The notes: generated from the letters alone by a model not told the origin. A stretch of 64,000 nt of DNA from Pontibacter harenae (GCF_020907245.1 NZ_JAJJWH010000010.1:62001-126000); one strand, 5' to 3'. Counted from the stretch's first letter, positions 52,249-62,583 are shown. Translations and numbers: made by a program.

Positions 52249-52609
52249 GCAATTTACCACCTTTTCTGAAAAATAGCAATGCCGCTATGTGTGGAGCAAG
52301 AGGGCAAGTATAGTAACTTAAGTTTATAGCAAAAATGCTCCGCAGGTATTAGCGACACCTTTCAGGCCGAAGGGCGCTTTTAAATTAGCTTAAAAGCATA
52401 AGGCTGCTACTGCTTGACCAATTTAATTTTTAGAGTTACTTATTTATTAGAAACTGAAGCTGCACTCTTTTACTGTTCATTTCTAATTCATAATTTCTAA
52501 TTTTTAATTTGGCGCAGCACTACTATAATTTTGCTAAATTGGGTTGGAAACACAGAGGTACAGAGGTTAAAGTCGTAAATGCCTCAACCTGACCTGAACA
52601 TAATATAAC
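52249..52609. other. Intergenic region between the HupE-like gene and the lactonase gene
   Basis: 361 bp between divergent genes. It holds an AT-rich block (52479-52510) sharing TTTCTAATTCATAATT with 18960-19021, and a TAATTTTG box at 52526-52533 that may be the -7 element of the lactonase gene. Nothing else is recognised. Confidence 0.4.
52526..52533 (+). promoter_or_regulatory. Candidate -7 element of the lactonase gene
   Basis: TAATTTTG fits TAnnTTTG, 77 bp before the ATG; no matching -33 element at the right distance. Confidence 0.35.
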
Positions 52610-53857
52610 ATGAAATACTGTAAAAGCCGTAAGAAGTATAATTTAATGAGAGTAGCGGCCTTAGGCATGGCAAGTTTATCGCTTGCATTTGCTTCCTGCA
52701 ACTCTACCACAAAAGAGTCTGATAATGCAGCCACAGATGAGGCCGTGGCTGAGAACGAACAAACAAACACAGAATCGGCTATGATTTATGTAGGCACATA
52801 TGCGGGCGCTAACGACGAAAGCATCTTTCTATACAGTTTAAATTCTGAAACAGGTGAGCTAACCCGAAAGTCGGCGGCAAAAGGAGGCGAAAACCCATCT
52901 TTCTTGACATTAGATGAAGAGCGCCGTTACCTGTATGCAGTAAACGAGACAATGAATTACGACGGTAAGGAGAGCGGAGCTGTCAGTGCTTTTGCGATAG
53001 ACGAGCATTCTGGGAGGCTCAATTTCCTGAACAGGATTGCTTCGCAGGGAGGGGCGCCATGTCATATATCAATAGATAAGACTGGCAAAACGGTGCTGGT
53101 AGCAAATTATATGGGAGGAAATGTGGCGGCCTACCAGATACAGGAAAGCGGACAGTTAAGCCAGGCGAAGGATGTGAAGCAGCACGAGGGGTCAGGCCCG
53201 AACAAAGATAGGCAGGAGGCGGCGCATGCGCACTACATTGCTCCAGACCCAGAAAATAAGTTTGCGCTGGCCGTAGATTTAGGTACCGACAAAGTGATGA
53301 GCTACCGCCTGGATGCTGCTAACGGTACCCTCACACCAAATGAACCAGCCGTGGCCTATGCCACCAAGCCAGGGGCAGGTCCGCGCCACCTGGACTTCCA
53401 CCCGAACGGGCGCTATGCGTACCTGATCAATGAACTGAACTCTACTATGGAAGTGCTAGCTTATGATGCTGAAAAAGGTACTTTTACTGGTGTACAGGCT
53501 ATATCCACTATTCCTTCAGACTTTACTGAAAATAACCAGTGCGCAGAGGTGAAAGTATCGTCTGATGGTAAATTCTTGTACGGTTCTAACCGTGGGCACA
53601 ACAGCATGGTAGTGTACAGCATCGACGAAAATTCGGGAGAGTTGAAGTTGGTAGAACATGTGAATACTGGCGGCGATTGGCCACGAGACTTTTCACTTGA
53701 TCCTTCTGAGAATATTCTGGTGGTTGCCAATGAGCGCAGCAACAACATCGTATCTTTTAAAAGAGATAAAAGCACAGGCAAACTTACGGCTACAGGGCAC
53801 AGGGCAGAAGTATCGAAGCCAGTGTGTGTACAGGTAGTGCAGAACTTTCTACAATAG
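52610..53857 (+). CDS. Lactonase-family lipoprotein (6-phosphogluconolactonase-like propeller)
   Basis: 415-residue seven-bladed beta-propeller of the YbhE/Pgl class. A lipoprotein signal ('LGMASLSLAFASCN', Cys near 29) places it in the envelope; the start may be the second Met (52646). Propeller motifs include 'GGAPCHISIDKTGKTVLVANYMGGNVAAY', 'PGAGPRHLDFHPNGRYAYLINEL' and 'GDWPRDFSLDPSENILVVANERSNNIVSF'. Because it is exported, a role in cytosolic pentose phosphate metabolism is unlikely. Muconate-cycloisomerase-type lactonases share the fold. Followed by a terminator and the Dabb gene. Confidence 0.88.
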   Translation: MKYCKSRKKYNLMRVAALGMASLSLAFASCNSTTKESDNAATDEAVAENEQTNTESAMIYVGTYAGANDESIFLYSLNSETGELTRKSAAKGGENPSFLTLDEERRYLYAVNETMNYDGKESGAVSAFAIDEHSGRLNFLNRIASQGGAPCHISIDKTGKTVLVANYMGGNVAAYQIQESGQLSQAKDVKQHEGSGPNKDRQEAAHAHYIAPDPENKFALAVDLGTDKVMSYRLDAANGTLTPNEPAVAYATKPGAGPRHLDFHPNGRYAYLINELNSTMEVLAYDAEKGTFTGVQAISTIPSDFTENNQCAEVKVSSDGKFLYGSNRGHNSMVVYSIDENSGELKLVEHVNTGGDWPRDFSLDPSENILVVANERSNNIVSFKRDKSTGKLTATGHRAEVSKPVCVQVVQNFLQ

Positions 53858-53872
53858 AATAAAAGCATTCAG

Positions 53873-53903
53873 AGCATCAGCAGGTAAAGCTGGTGCTTTT
53901 TTA
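53873..53903 (+). terminator. Terminator of the lactonase gene
   Basis: Hairpin AGCATCAGC...GCTGGTGCT (one G-T pair) and a T-run, 16 bp after the stop codon. Confidence 0.7.
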
Positions 53904-53942
53904 TTATACGTTTTATTTAAACTTATCAAAACAAGAAAAGCA

Positions 53943-54245
53943 ATGTTTGTACACCACGTTTACTTTTGGTTAAAGAATTCTGGCTCGGCAGAAGATAAGG
54001 CAAAACTGCAGCAAGGTTTAGAGCAGCTAAAAGCAGTAGAAACAATACAGACCATACATATTGGCGTGCCAGCCACAACAGACAGGCCTGTTATAGAGCG
54101 CGGGTACGATGTGTCTTTGCTGTTGATTTTTAATAACCTGGAAGACCATGATACCTACCAGGTGCACCCGCTGCACCAAAAGTTTGTGGAAGAGTGTGCT
54201 TCGCTGTGGACGAAGGTGGTAATTTATGACTCTGTAGATATTTAG
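53943..54245 (+). CDS. Dabb-family (stress-responsive A/B barrel) protein
   Basis: 100-residue ferredoxin-like alpha+beta barrel. 'MFVHHVYFWLK' and 'VSLLLIFNNLEDHDTYQVHPLHQKFVEEC' are the two conserved blocks. Dabb proteins form dimers; members include polyketide cyclases and proteins of unknown role. It follows the lactonase gene on the same strand after a terminator. Confidence 0.88.
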   Translation: MFVHHVYFWLKNSGSAEDKAKLQQGLEQLKAVETIQTIHIGVPATTDRPVIERGYDVSLLLIFNNLEDHDTYQVHPLHQKFVEECASLWTKVVIYDSVDI

Positions 54246-54248
54246 CAG

Positions 54249-54303
54249 AAGCTATGCTGTTATTTCCTGACTGTGTACGCAGCAGGAAATAACAGCATAG
54301 CTT
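54249..54303. terminator. Bidirectional terminator with 21-bp perfect stem
   Basis: Arms 54249-54269 and 54283-54303 (beginning AAGCTATGCTGTTATTTC) are fully complementary with a 13-nt loop, between convergent genes at 53943-54245 and 54313-54720. Confidence 0.8.
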
Positions 54304-54312
54304 ATTTATAAT

Positions 54313-54720
54313 TTATTCTCTTACCCTTTCTAGTTTTGTCTTCACCTTGCCGTCTTTACTGGCGTGCACCATCTTATCTGCACTTTCCCAAGAAACAAGA
54401 GCGGTGTCGGTATGAGAGCCATACTTTATACTAAGGATGTTGCTTTCGGCATCGTAATAGTAGCCTCCGCTAATGCCTCGGCCACCAGGGCCAAGCACCA
54501 TCGTAAATTGCCCTGACTCTAAAAATACGAACCTCGTGTTGCTTTGTGCTAAGGCCTTGCGCATACTTTCTGCGTTCTTGCTTTCTTTGGCTCCCTCAAA
54601 TTGCATATCTACAATTTTCCAGTTTCCCAGAATCGAATAAGATTCAGGTGTGTCTGGCAGCGTAAAGCTTGTTAAGGTGCTGATTATAAGTACGACGGTA
54701 AGTAAAATATATTTTTTCAT
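54313..54720 (-). CDS. Exported lipocalin-like protein
   Basis: 135-residue protein with a signal peptide ('YILLTVVLIISTLTSFTL'). 'ILGNWKIVDMQFEG', 'TRFVFLESGQFTMVLG' and 'NILSIKYGSHTDTALVSWESADKMVH' form the strand pattern of small lipocalin-like (DUF4488/DUF5004-type) barrels. No ligand or partner is known. Convergent with the Dabb gene. Confidence 0.65.
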   Translation of the reverse strand: MKKYILLTVVLIISTLTSFTLPDTPESYSILGNWKIVDMQFEGAKESKNAESMRKALAQSNTRFVFLESGQFTMVLGPGGRGISGGYYYDAESNILSIKYGSHTDTALVSWESADKMVHASKDGKVKTKLERVRE

Positions 54721-54925
54721 GAAGAAAGTCGGATGCTGGGTGATTTATGAAGATACTGAATTTTTACGACTGTTTGCCAAACAAGGCGCTACTGTAGGTG
54801 CTTAACAGTTTTTAGAAGGGTAAGGTTGCCGCAGCAAAGGAATCAGAGGCCATAAACTAAAAACCTAACGGCAGAATGATAGTAAATCTTACCAAGTAAG
54901 ACTTTAAAATTCTGATACACCTGAT

Positions 54926-55294
54926 ATGTTAGAGATACTACCAGAAACCCACAATAACTTGCTTGCCGTTCGGGTAAGCAATGAGCTAAGTATAGCTGAC
55001 TTTGACCAGTACCGCAACCTGCTCCGCGACATGATGGGCAAGTATAAAGAAGCTCGTCTGTACTACGAGATGGTGGACCTGGATATAAATAATCTAAACC
55101 CGGTAGCTGCCATCGAGAACGGCATGTTCGATGTCGTACATGGGCTTGATTACGGTCGTGTAGCGATGGTAGGCGAAAAAAAGTGGCAGGAGTGGGCGGC
55201 TAATCTCATAAGCCCTGTAAAGAAGAAAGGCGTACGTTATTTTGATCTGGCTGAAAAGGAACAGGCAATGGCTTGGGTGCAGGAGGAGCATTAA
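54926..55294 (+). CDS. STAS/SpoIIAA-like protein
   Basis: 122-residue cytosolic protein of the SpoIIAA-like (STAS/SEC14) type. 'NLLAVRVSNELSIADFDQYRNLLRDMMGKYKEARLYYEMVDL' and 'GLDYGRVAMVGEKKWQEWAANLISPV' are typical. Family members act in stress responses or lipid binding, but none is firmly defined. A near-identical copy of its last 38 codons lies at 59379-59492. Confidence 0.83.
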   Translation: MLEILPETHNNLLAVRVSNELSIADFDQYRNLLRDMMGKYKEARLYYEMVDLDINNLNPVAAIENGMFDVVHGLDYGRVAMVGEKKWQEWAANLISPVKKKGVRYFDLAEKEQAMAWVQEEH

Positions 55295-55346
55295 AACAGA
55301 ACTGCTTTCCCACAGGCTGTTAGCTCTTTGGGGAAGCAGTTCTGTT
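55295..55346. terminator. Bidirectional terminator after the STAS-like gene
   Basis: Stem of about 16 bp (AACAGAACTGCTTTCC with GGGGAAGCAGTTCTGTT, one bulge/mismatch) directly following the TAA and 32 bp before the stop of the T9SS cargo gene. Confidence 0.7.
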
Positions 55347-55377
55347 AAAATTTCGCGAAAAGGCTTTCTTCCTTCTT

Positions 55378-57519
55378 CTACCTGATAACTAGTTTTTGAG
55401 TTTGAGTACCAGACTTGCTGACTAAGCTAACAATGTAAATGCCTGATTTTAAATTACTGGTTGCTAACGTAACAGCATGCTCCTGCAGGGGCTGGTTTAT
55501 TATTCTTTTACCAGTCAAGTCTGTTACTAACACTGTCGCTTCTTCACTCATCTCCAAGCCTTGCACAAGCAGGTCTACATTTTTGCCCTGTGCAGGGTTC
55601 GGGTAGACACTAAGCACAATCTGTTGGCTTGAGCTTAGGCTAACAGCCTGTAAAGACGAATATTCAAAAGTGCCAGCAAAATCTACCTGTTTCAAACGAT
55701 AGTAAGATGTACCCGAGTAAGGACGGTTATCGGTAAAGGTATAGTTGGTGCGGCTACTGGTGCTGCCAGCGCCCTTTACACGGGCAACTTCTGTAAAGTT
55801 CTTGCCATCCATACTTCTCTCTACCGCAAAAAAGTCATTGTCTTTTTCTGAGGCTGTGGCCCAGTTAAGGTTTACAGTATTATTTGTACTGGCCTTTGCT
55901 GTAAAATGAAGTAGTTCCACGGGCATCGGCATCATGTTGTTGGTAGAGGCGACAGTATAGGGCGAGAATGAAGTGATACCAGAGCGGGTAACAGAAAAGG
56001 TAGTTGCTAGAAGAGAGTTAGAGGTGGCAGCACCTGCTAAATAAGAATCCCAAGCTCCGTTTTCGTAGTGCTTAATATGACAGCTTAACGGGTTAAAACC
56101 TGTTAGCGCATCTGCTAAACTCCAGGTAAGTGTAAGGGTAAGGTCGGAGCCGCCTTTTACGTCTTCGCTGATCAGCCATGTTTTATTTACTGCGCTAGTT
56201 ACAATAGGGGTTAAGCTATTAGGAATATCGTTTATATAATTGTCAAATACACCTTCTATCACACTCACGCTGAATACATCGTCCGTCGACCCACTAGCCA
56301 GCTTTATTTTAACAGGATTGTAACTGTTTTTACCAACTGGTAAAAATGCTTCTGCGCCTGCCTTTAAACCTTTGCGTAAACGGCCTGTGCCGCTTGTAAT
56401 AATGTAATTTTTTTCTGATCCGTGCACAACGCTAGCATCATAGTCTAACTCTAAGTCATTGTCTCCTAAGTCGAGCTTTGCATCAAGAAGATCTAACTTG
56501 CCTTTTATCTTTACCTTTTTAGAGAATTTATTTTTCTTACCTGAATTGAAGACAACTGAACCAAATTCTACTCCTTCTGTGATATCTGCAGGAGCATACT
56601 TGCCGAAAACAATTGTACTAAGAGGATCTAATTGACCAAAAGAGGGGCAAGTTGATGCATCGACATTCAAAGTGGCATGATTTGCAACATTAATTTTGCC
56701 AGCCGTTAAGTTTTTGCCATCCAAGACACTTAACGTAATAGGAGTGCTACCATCACCAAGAATAACTTTTGAACCTGCCCCAGTTACTGCCCAATTAGAG
56801 TTTAGTTTCGGAATGGAGTTAGATGTATAGTTTGTGATGAAAAAATTCTGCTCTGCACCACCAAAGCTCGTAGGCTTGCTGCCGTTACCGTCTGGGTTTG
56901 CTCCCCAACTGGCTAATAATGAAAGGTCTGCGCCGCTCTTGTTATAAAAATCTTTTAGTTCGTTTGCTGTTATTTCTATTTTTATTTCATCAATGCTAAT
57001 ATTAGGGTCGTTGATAAACTCTGTTATACCAAAACCCAAATAATAGTCTCCTTTTGTTTCTACTGTAATGTCATACTGATGATGTATCCATCCATTTCTT
57101 GGTTCTAAAACTAAAGTTTTAATTCTGTATGGGGATTCTTTATAGTCTTGTACTGAATTTAGAATTACTTGTAGTGAAGCGCGACCGCTATTAGACAAGT
57201 TTTGCTGCTCAAAGCTAATGGTATATCTAACACCAGGAGACATAGAAACTTTGGGCGTGATTGCCCAGATATTAATATTTTTTTTCTCCTGTTTTCTTAT
57301 GACTTCAAAGTGCATTGTAGAACCTGATACACCTTCACGTGAAGGTACACCTTTGATAACTTCCCAAGAAAGGTCCTTTTCAGAGCTGTTTACTTTCCAC
57401 CCAGAAGGAAAAGATTCACCGCTGAAGGACTCCTGGTAAACAGATTCAGGAACTTGTGCTAAAGCGGAAAAAGAAAAAAAGATAAGTAAGGGGATTATCT
57501 TTAGTATAGTAGAATTCAT
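55378..57519 (-). CDS. T9SS cargo protein with C-terminal sorting domain
   Basis: 713-residue exported protein. Signal peptide ('IIPLLIFFSFSALAQ') leads to a jelly-roll 'choice-of-anchor J'/MAM-like domain (about 25-190, 'YQESFSGESFPSGWKVNS'). A middle region (about 230-530) consists of repeated beta-rich segments of surface-protein type, followed by an Fn3-like segment ('VNLNWATASEKDNDFFAVERSMDGKNFTEVARVKGAGSTS') and the type A T9SS sorting domain at about 640-713 ('VYPNPAQGKNVDLLV...GIYIVSLVSKSGTQTQKLVIR'). It should be secreted or attached to the cell surface. Binding target unknown. Confidence 0.92.
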   Translation of the reverse strand: MNSTILKIIPLLIFFSFSALAQVPESVYQESFSGESFPSGWKVNSSEKDLSWEVIKGVPSREGVSGSTMHFEVIRKQEKKNINIWAITPKVSMSPGVRYTISFEQQNLSNSGRASLQVILNSVQDYKESPYRIKTLVLEPRNGWIHHQYDITVETKGDYYLGFGITEFINDPNISIDEIKIEITANELKDFYNKSGADLSLLASWGANPDGNGSKPTSFGGAEQNFFITNYTSNSIPKLNSNWAVTGAGSKVILGDGSTPITLSVLDGKNLTAGKINVANHATLNVDASTCPSFGQLDPLSTIVFGKYAPADITEGVEFGSVVFNSGKKNKFSKKVKIKGKLDLLDAKLDLGDNDLELDYDASVVHGSEKNYIITSGTGRLRKGLKAGAEAFLPVGKNSYNPVKIKLASGSTDDVFSVSVIEGVFDNYINDIPNSLTPIVTSAVNKTWLISEDVKGGSDLTLTLTWSLADALTGFNPLSCHIKHYENGAWDSYLAGAATSNSLLATTFSVTRSGITSFSPYTVASTNNMMPMPVELLHFTAKASTNNTVNLNWATASEKDNDFFAVERSMDGKNFTEVARVKGAGSTSSRTNYTFTDNRPYSGTSYYRLKQVDFAGTFEYSSLQAVSLSSSQQIVLSVYPNPAQGKNVDLLVQGLEMSEEATVLVTDLTGKRIINQPLQEHAVTLATSNLKSGIYIVSLVSKSGTQTQKLVIR

Positions 57520-58262
57520 TTATACGTTATTATATTTTTTAGTTGCTTTCTTTTTAGTTGGCTTATACTTTTTAAAAATTATAATGTTTCAATATATTTA
57601 TATATTAATTATTGAATTCTAATGGAGTTGTATGGATATTCCTCGTCATAAGCTAAGTTCCGAAGAGTGGTGTTTCTATAACTGGTTATAAACTAGAGTG
57701 GTAGAGTTGTGCAGTGATAGAATAAAAGTTGTAAAAAATTGAACTAGATTTTACGTGTTCCTACATTTAATTTTCTTCAACTTTCTCTAAATAAATGCAA
57801 AGTGTATGGATGATTACCTTATAGGTGGTGAGTTGTTGAGGAGGTAACAAAAGCTTTAGTCAAGCAAAATCCTACTGGTATTTTAGTTTATAGGGTACTA
57901 CTTTACGTAGAGAAGAAGCTGTAAATAATAAGCATACATAACGAGAGCTTGTGCTCCAGATTTTTGTTGATTTTAGCGAAGGTGTTAAGCCAAATACGTA
58001 CTCGTACTTTGGGAAAGGTTAATTTAGGATATATAAACGCTGCTCTTTGTCTGGCCATTTTACAAAAGCAGCTATCATATCAGAGGCTTGATTTGTATGC
58101 AGTTTAACCTGTATTGCTCGGGGCACTGATCGGGAGCAGCGGACGAGAAATACGAATCAATGCTCATTTAAAAGAATATCAAATACAGCGTAGAGGTATT
58201 AGCAACTATAGTCTTTTCCCAAGGTACTTCAACATTTACAGCACATTTAATCTAAGATACAG
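57520..58262. other. Long intergenic region with no recognised feature
   Basis: 743 bp between divergent genes, largely AT-rich. It contains in-frame stretches of at most 64 codons that do not look like protein. No tRNA, terminator or repeat from elsewhere in the window was recognised; promoters for both genes must be present. Confidence 0.4.
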
Positions 58263-59327
58263 ATGGTTTTCAACGGTAATTACTCAGCGGAGCAGCATAA
58301 CACTTTAAGAGTGGCTTTGGCAGGTCTAAGCCACGATCATGTAGAGGGAGCGTTGCAGCGCCTTGAAAAGGAAGACGTTTTGTTGGTGGGCATTGCAGAA
58401 GAGAACCAAGAGTTGGTGCAACGGTATCGGCGACAGTACCAACTGCCAGCATCGTTGTTTTATAAAGATATAGCTACACTCTTAGAAAATGAGAAGCCAG
58501 ATGCCGTAATGGCCTATAATGCCATAGCAGAACATGTAGATGTGGTAGAGGCTTGTGCTCCTTTGGGTGTGCATGTAATGGTGGAAAAACCTTTAGCCAC
58601 TACCGTAAAAGATGCCGAGCACATGGCGGCACTAGCACGTAAGCACCAGATACACCTGCTCACTAACTACGAAACCACCTGGTACCCCAGCAATCAGGAA
58701 CTAAGTATAATAGTGGCCCATGGTATAGCTATTGGCGATATTCGAAAAATGATTGTGCATGATGGCAACATCGGCCCGAAAGAACTTGGTTGCTCCAAAG
58801 AGTTTCTAAGCTGGCTAACAGACCCCATAAAGAACGGAGGCGGTGCTAGCATGGATTTCGGTTGCTACGGTGCCAACCTGATGACGTGGCTGATGCAAGG
58901 GCAGGAGCCTGTTGCCGTAACAGCTGTTACGCGCCAAATAAAACCAGACGTTTATCCTGAAGTGGACGATGATGCCACTATTATTTTGGAGTATCCCAAA
59001 GCTACTGGCATTATAGAAGCTTCCTGGAACTGGCCGTTCAATATAAAGGATTTAGAAGTGTTTGGGCAGAAGGGCTATTTGCAGGCTGTAGACCAAAATA
59101 CTCTTCGTTCAAAAAAAGCAACCGACGAAGCATATACCATAGACAAAATAGAACCACTAGCACCTCCTTATCAGGATTACGTCTCTTACTTGTCTGCTGT
59201 GGTAAAAGGAGAGATAAAACCACAACAAGACCTTTCCTCACTAGAAAACAACCTGACGGTAGTAAAGATTTTGGAAGCAGCCCGTGAGTCAGCGCAGAAA
59301 GGGAAACGGGTGGAGTTGAAGAAGTGA
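58263..59327 (+). CDS. Gfo/Idh/MocA-family oxidoreductase
   Basis: 354-residue NAD(P)-dependent oxidoreductase. An N-terminal Rossmann fold ('LRVALAGLSHDHVEGALQRL') lacks the perfect GxGxxG, having GLSHDH. The conserved 'HVMVEKPLATTVKDAEHMAALARKHQIHLL' contains the EKP motif, and the C-terminal alpha/beta domain has 'GGGASMDFGCYGANLMTWLM'. No sugar-metabolism genes adjoin it. Substrate is probably a sugar or inositol derivative, but not determinable. Confidence 0.88.
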   Translation: MVFNGNYSAEQHNTLRVALAGLSHDHVEGALQRLEKEDVLLVGIAEENQELVQRYRRQYQLPASLFYKDIATLLENEKPDAVMAYNAIAEHVDVVEACAPLGVHVMVEKPLATTVKDAEHMAALARKHQIHLLTNYETTWYPSNQELSIIVAHGIAIGDIRKMIVHDGNIGPKELGCSKEFLSWLTDPIKNGGGASMDFGCYGANLMTWLMQGQEPVAVTAVTRQIKPDVYPEVDDDATIILEYPKATGIIEASWNWPFNIKDLEVFGQKGYLQAVDQNTLRSKKATDEAYTIDKIEPLAPPYQDYVSYLSAVVKGEIKPQQDLSSLENNLTVVKILEAARESAQKGKRVELKK

Positions 59328-59378
59328 CGTGTGGTGTACGGACTGGATTGTGGGCTTAGTGTCATGTTAGACTAGAAG

Positions 59379-59492
59379 AAGTGGCAGGAGTGGGCGGCCA
59401 ATTTCATAAGCCCTGTGAAGAAGAAAGGCGTACGTTATTTTGATCTGGCTGAAAAGGAGCAGGCAATGGCTTGGGTGCAGGAGGGGGAGTAA
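59379..59492 (+). pseudogene. Partial duplicate of the STAS/SpoIIAA-like gene (C-terminal 38 codons)
   Basis: 114 bp match 55181-55294 with about seven mismatches, in frame and ending in a stop codon; about half of the differences are synonymous. No start codon or N-terminal part remains, so it is a gene fragment, probably left from a paralogue that was deleted, or a recent partial duplication. It lies 51 bp after the oxidoreductase gene. Confidence 0.8.
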
Positions 59493-59572
59493 CTATAGCA
59501 ACAGACGCTGCCCAAATAACTTCGTGGCATTTTTACAAACCAGCAAGTGTCTGTGGCAGAAGTAAATAAAGG

Positions 59573-59797
59573 TTATTTTTTATTTTTAAGGATACTTGAG
59601 CTGTCGCCTTTATTAGGGGCTTCCTTGATTGGATTACCTATATTTACCCATACCCCCGAATTTAGAACCCATACCGTTCCCTCGTTTTTATCTACCATAT
59701 AAGTAAATTCACTATCTGTTAATAATTCATATCTATCTTCCTGAGAGCAAGATATAAATAATGTAGTAGAGCAAAGTAGAAGATAGAGATATCTCAC
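59573..59797 (-). CDS. Small putative lipoprotein (74 aa)
   Basis: Starts with GTG at 59797 and has a lipoprotein signal ('YLYLLLCSTTLFISCSQED', lipobox Cys about 17). The short mature part ends 'NKGDSSSILKNKK'. It is AT-rich and not recognised. A GTG start and small size lower confidence, but the lipobox is good. Confidence 0.5.
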   Translation of the reverse strand: MRYLYLLLCSTTLFISCSQEDRYELLTDSEFTYMVDKNEGTVWVLNSGVWVNIGNPIKEAPNKGDSSSILKNKK

Positions 59798-59910
59798 GTT
59801 TTAATGTATAAGTTTAGAACCACCTGCGAATATATATTTTTTCTAATGTATTTTAGTCTCAAAAGGCAATATTTTGTGGTGTCGATGCGGCTATTTTACT
59901 ATAAAAACAA

Positions 59911-59936
59911 AAAGCCCTACCAAACGGCAGGGCTTT
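59911..59936 (-). terminator. clpB terminator
   Basis: Hairpin AAAGCCCT...AGGGCTTT with inner pairs and a T-run on the minus strand, 25 bp after the stop; almost the same as the sodA terminator. Confidence 0.75.
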
Positions 59937-59961
59937 GCTAAACTTTTAATCTGGATAGAAA

Positions 59962-62583
59962 TTAATTTTCTGTCGGCAGTTCGATGTCCACATTCACGAA
60001 TCTGATCTTGCCACCTTCCAGCGTAGCTTCTACCACAGAATCTTTGCTGATTCTGTTTGCCAGAATATCTTTCGACAACTCGTTCAAAATCTGGCGCTGC
60101 AGCACACGCTTCAGCGGACGGGCACCAAACTGCGGATCGAAGCCCTGCTCTCCCAGGTAGTCCAGCACATCATCGGTAGCGATAAGCTGTATACCTGTTT
60201 CTTCTAATCGGTCCTGTATGTGCTTGAACTGGATATCCACGATTTTGCGGATGTCGCCACGGCTCAGCGGACGGAACATCACCAACTCGTCGATACGGTT
60301 CAGGAATTCTGGCCTTACGGATTTCTTCAGCAGGTCGAAAACCTCATCCTTCGTACGTTCAATCACTTCGTCGTGATTAAACTCATCCATCTGCTCGAAA
60401 TTGCTCTGTATGATGTGTGAGCCAATATTCGAGGTCATGATGATAATGGTGTTCTTAAAGTTCACTACACGACCCTTGCTGTCAGTTAGGCGGCCATCGT
60501 CGAGCACTTGTAGCAGGATATTGAATACGTCTGGATGCGCTTTCTCGATCTCGTCCAGTAGTACCACAGAGTACGGTTTGCGACGTATAGCCTCTGTTAG
60601 CTGGCCACCTTCATCGTAACCCACATATCCTGGAGGCGCACCAATTAAGCGGCTTACAGCATGGCGCTCCTGGTATTCACTCATGTCAATACGCACCATC
60701 GCGTTGTCGTCGTTGAACAAGTAATCTGCCAGTGCTTTGGCCAATTCTGTTTTACCTACACCTGTTGTACCCAGAAAGATAAACGAACCAATCGGACGTC
60801 TTGGGTCCTGCATACCAGCACGGCTTCGGCGTACAGCATCAGAAATTGCCTCAATCGCTTCTTCCTGTCCAGCTACGCGCTTGCCAAGTTCCTGCTCCAG
60901 GTTCAGTAGCTTTTCACGGTCGCTTTGCAGCATTTTACTTACTGGTATACCTGTCCATTTAGCTACTACCTCGGCAATATCCTCAGCGTTCACTTCTTCT
61001 TTCAGCATCGGGTTCTCGCCCTGCATTTCGCGCACCTGCTCCTGCAGTTGCTTTACCTTAGCCTCAGCCTCCTGTATTTTGCCGTAACGAAGCTCTGCTA
61101 CACGGCCATAGTCACCAGCACGCTCAGCCTGCTCGGCTTCTACTTTATAGCGCTCAATGTTTTCTTTCTCTTTCTGCAGACCTTCAATGATCTGTTTTTC
61201 GTTCTGCCATTTGGCTTTCAGGTCGTCGCGTTTGCCACTCAAGTCTGCTATTTCTTTAGAGAGTGTAGCTTCCTTGTCTTTATCGTTTTCACGGCGGATG
61301 GCTTCACGCTCAATTTCCAGCTGCATGATGCGGCGCTGAATTTCATCCAGTTCTACTGGTAGAGAATCGATCTCAATGCGCAGTTTTGCAGCCGCTTCAT
61401 CCATCAGGTCAATGGCCTTATCTGGCAAAAAGCGGTCGGAGATATAGCGGTTCGACAGCTCCACAGAGGCAATAGTCGCATCGTCTTTGATACGCACCCC
61501 ATGGTGCAGTTCATACTTGTCTTTGATACCGCGCAAAATCGAAATGGCATCTGGCACGCTTGGCTCATCCACCATTACAGCCTGGAAACGTCGCTCCAGC
61601 GCTTTATCTTTCTCAATGTACTTCTGGTATTCCTTTAGTGTAGTGGCACCAATGGCATGTAATTCACCACGGGCTAAAGCTGGTTTCAGCAAGTTGGCTG
61701 CGTCCATAGCACTTTCGCCACCTGCGCCTGCACCAATCAGAGTATGGATCTCGTCGATGAAAAGTACAATCTCACCTTCGGCATCGATTACTTCTTTGAT
61801 CACCGCTTTCAGACGCTCCTCAAACTCACCTTTATACTTGGCACCTGCCACAAGCAGACCCATGTCCAAGCTCATCAGCGTCTTCGACTTCAGGTTTTCG
61901 GGCACGTCGCCAGCCACAATGCGCTGGGCCAAGCCTTCTACAATAGCGGTTTTACCTACACCAGGCTCACCCAACAACACAGGGTTGTTTTTGGTGCGGC
62001 GGCTCAGGATCTGCAGCACACGGCGAATCTCTTCGTCACGGCCAATTACCGGGTCGATCTTACCAGCACGCGCCAATTCGTTCAGGTCTTTGGCGTAGCG
62101 CTTCAACGAGTTATACTTGGCCTCTGCGTTTTGATCAGTTACCCTGGCACCACCACGTAATTCTTTAATAGCTTTTTTAAGATCAGCTTCATTAAAACCT
62201 ACATCTTTTACCAAGCCAGCCACTTTATCACGACCAGCCAGCAAACCTAGCAGCATGTGCTCGATGGCTACATACTCATCGCCGAACTCTTTTAAATAAG
62301 ATGTAGCTTTTTGTAGTGCAGCTGCTGCATCATTGGCTAAGTACGGGCCGCCGCCACCAGTTACTTTAGGGTAGCCAGCTACAATTTCATCTAGCTTACT
62401 GTTGAGAATATTGCCGTTGATGTTCAGCTTCTGCAACAGGAAATTTGTCACGTTCTCGTCTGTTTGGAGAATCGCTTTTAAAATATGCCCAGTTTCGATA
62501 GCCTGCTGCTGGTTGCCGCCTGCTATCTCAGTGGCCTTCTGAATGGCCTCCTGTGCTTTGATTGTATAGTTATTAAAGTTCAT
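59962..62583 (-). CDS. clpB: ATP-dependent chaperone ClpB
   Basis: 873-residue hexameric disaggregase that works with DnaK to recover aggregated protein. Domains in order: N-terminal repeat domain (1-about 145), AAA-1 with Walker A '[13 protein letters not shown]' (near 208), the coiled-coil middle domain (about 410-530, '[19 protein letters not shown]'), and AAA-2 with Walker A '[14 protein letters not shown]' (near 607), closing with the small D2 domain. Length is normal. The GGxxGAGxxxG loop '[19 protein letters not shown]' is intact. Heat-stress regulation is likely, but no known operator is certain upstream. Confidence 0.97.
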   Translation of the reverse strand: MNFNNYTIKAQEAIQKATEIAGGNQQQAIETGHILKAILQTDENVTNFLLQKLNINGNILNSKLDEIVAGYPKVTGGGGPYLANDAAAALQKATSYLKEFGDEYVAIEHMLLGLLAGRDKVAGLVKDVGFNEADLKKAIKELRGGARVTDQNAEAKYNSLKRYAKDLNELARAGKIDPVIGRDEEIRRVLQILSRRTKNNPVLLGEPGVGKTAIVEGLAQRIVAGDVPENLKSKTLMSLDMGLLVAGAKYKGEFEERLKAVIKEVIDAEGEIVLFIDEIHTLIGAGAGGESAMDAANLLKPALARGELHAIGATTLKEYQKYIEKDKALERRFQAVMVDEPSVPDAISILRGIKDKYELHHGVRIKDDATIASVELSNRYISDRFLPDKAIDLMDEAAAKLRIEIDSLPVELDEIQRRIMQLEIEREAIRRENDKDKEATLSKEIADLSGKRDDLKAKWQNEKQIIEGLQKEKENIERYKVEAEQAERAGDYGRVAELRYGKIQEAEAKVKQLQEQVREMQGENPMLKEEVNAEDIAEVVAKWTGIPVSKMLQSDREKLLNLEQELGKRVAGQEEAIEAISDAVRRSRAGMQDPRRPIGSFIFLGTTGVGKTELAKALADYLFNDDNAMVRIDMSEYQERHAVSRLIGAPPGYVGYDEGGQLTEAIRRKPYSVVLLDEIEKAHPDVFNILLQVLDDGRLTDSKGRVVNFKNTIIIMTSNIGSHIIQSNFEQMDEFNHDEVIERTKDEVFDLLKKSVRPEFLNRIDELVMFRPLSRGDIRKIVDIQFKHIQDRLEETGIQLIATDDVLDYLGEQGFDPQFGARPLKRVLQRQILNELSKDILANRISKDSVVEATLEGGKIRFVNVDIELPTEN

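Noticed and set aside
52330..52390. Possible riboswitch in the gap before the lactonase gene
   Set aside because: Short GC-rich motifs do not match any riboswitch core that I know, and the position far from the start codon does not favour it.
58114..58308. Small plus-strand frame before the Gfo/Idh/MocA gene
   Set aside because: 64 codons, overlaps the start of the oxidoreductase gene in another frame, odd composition and no recognisable domain.
61487..62098. 203-codon plus-strand frame inside clpB
   Set aside because: Antisense shadow of a conserved gene with Ser/Arg-rich composition typical of such shadows.
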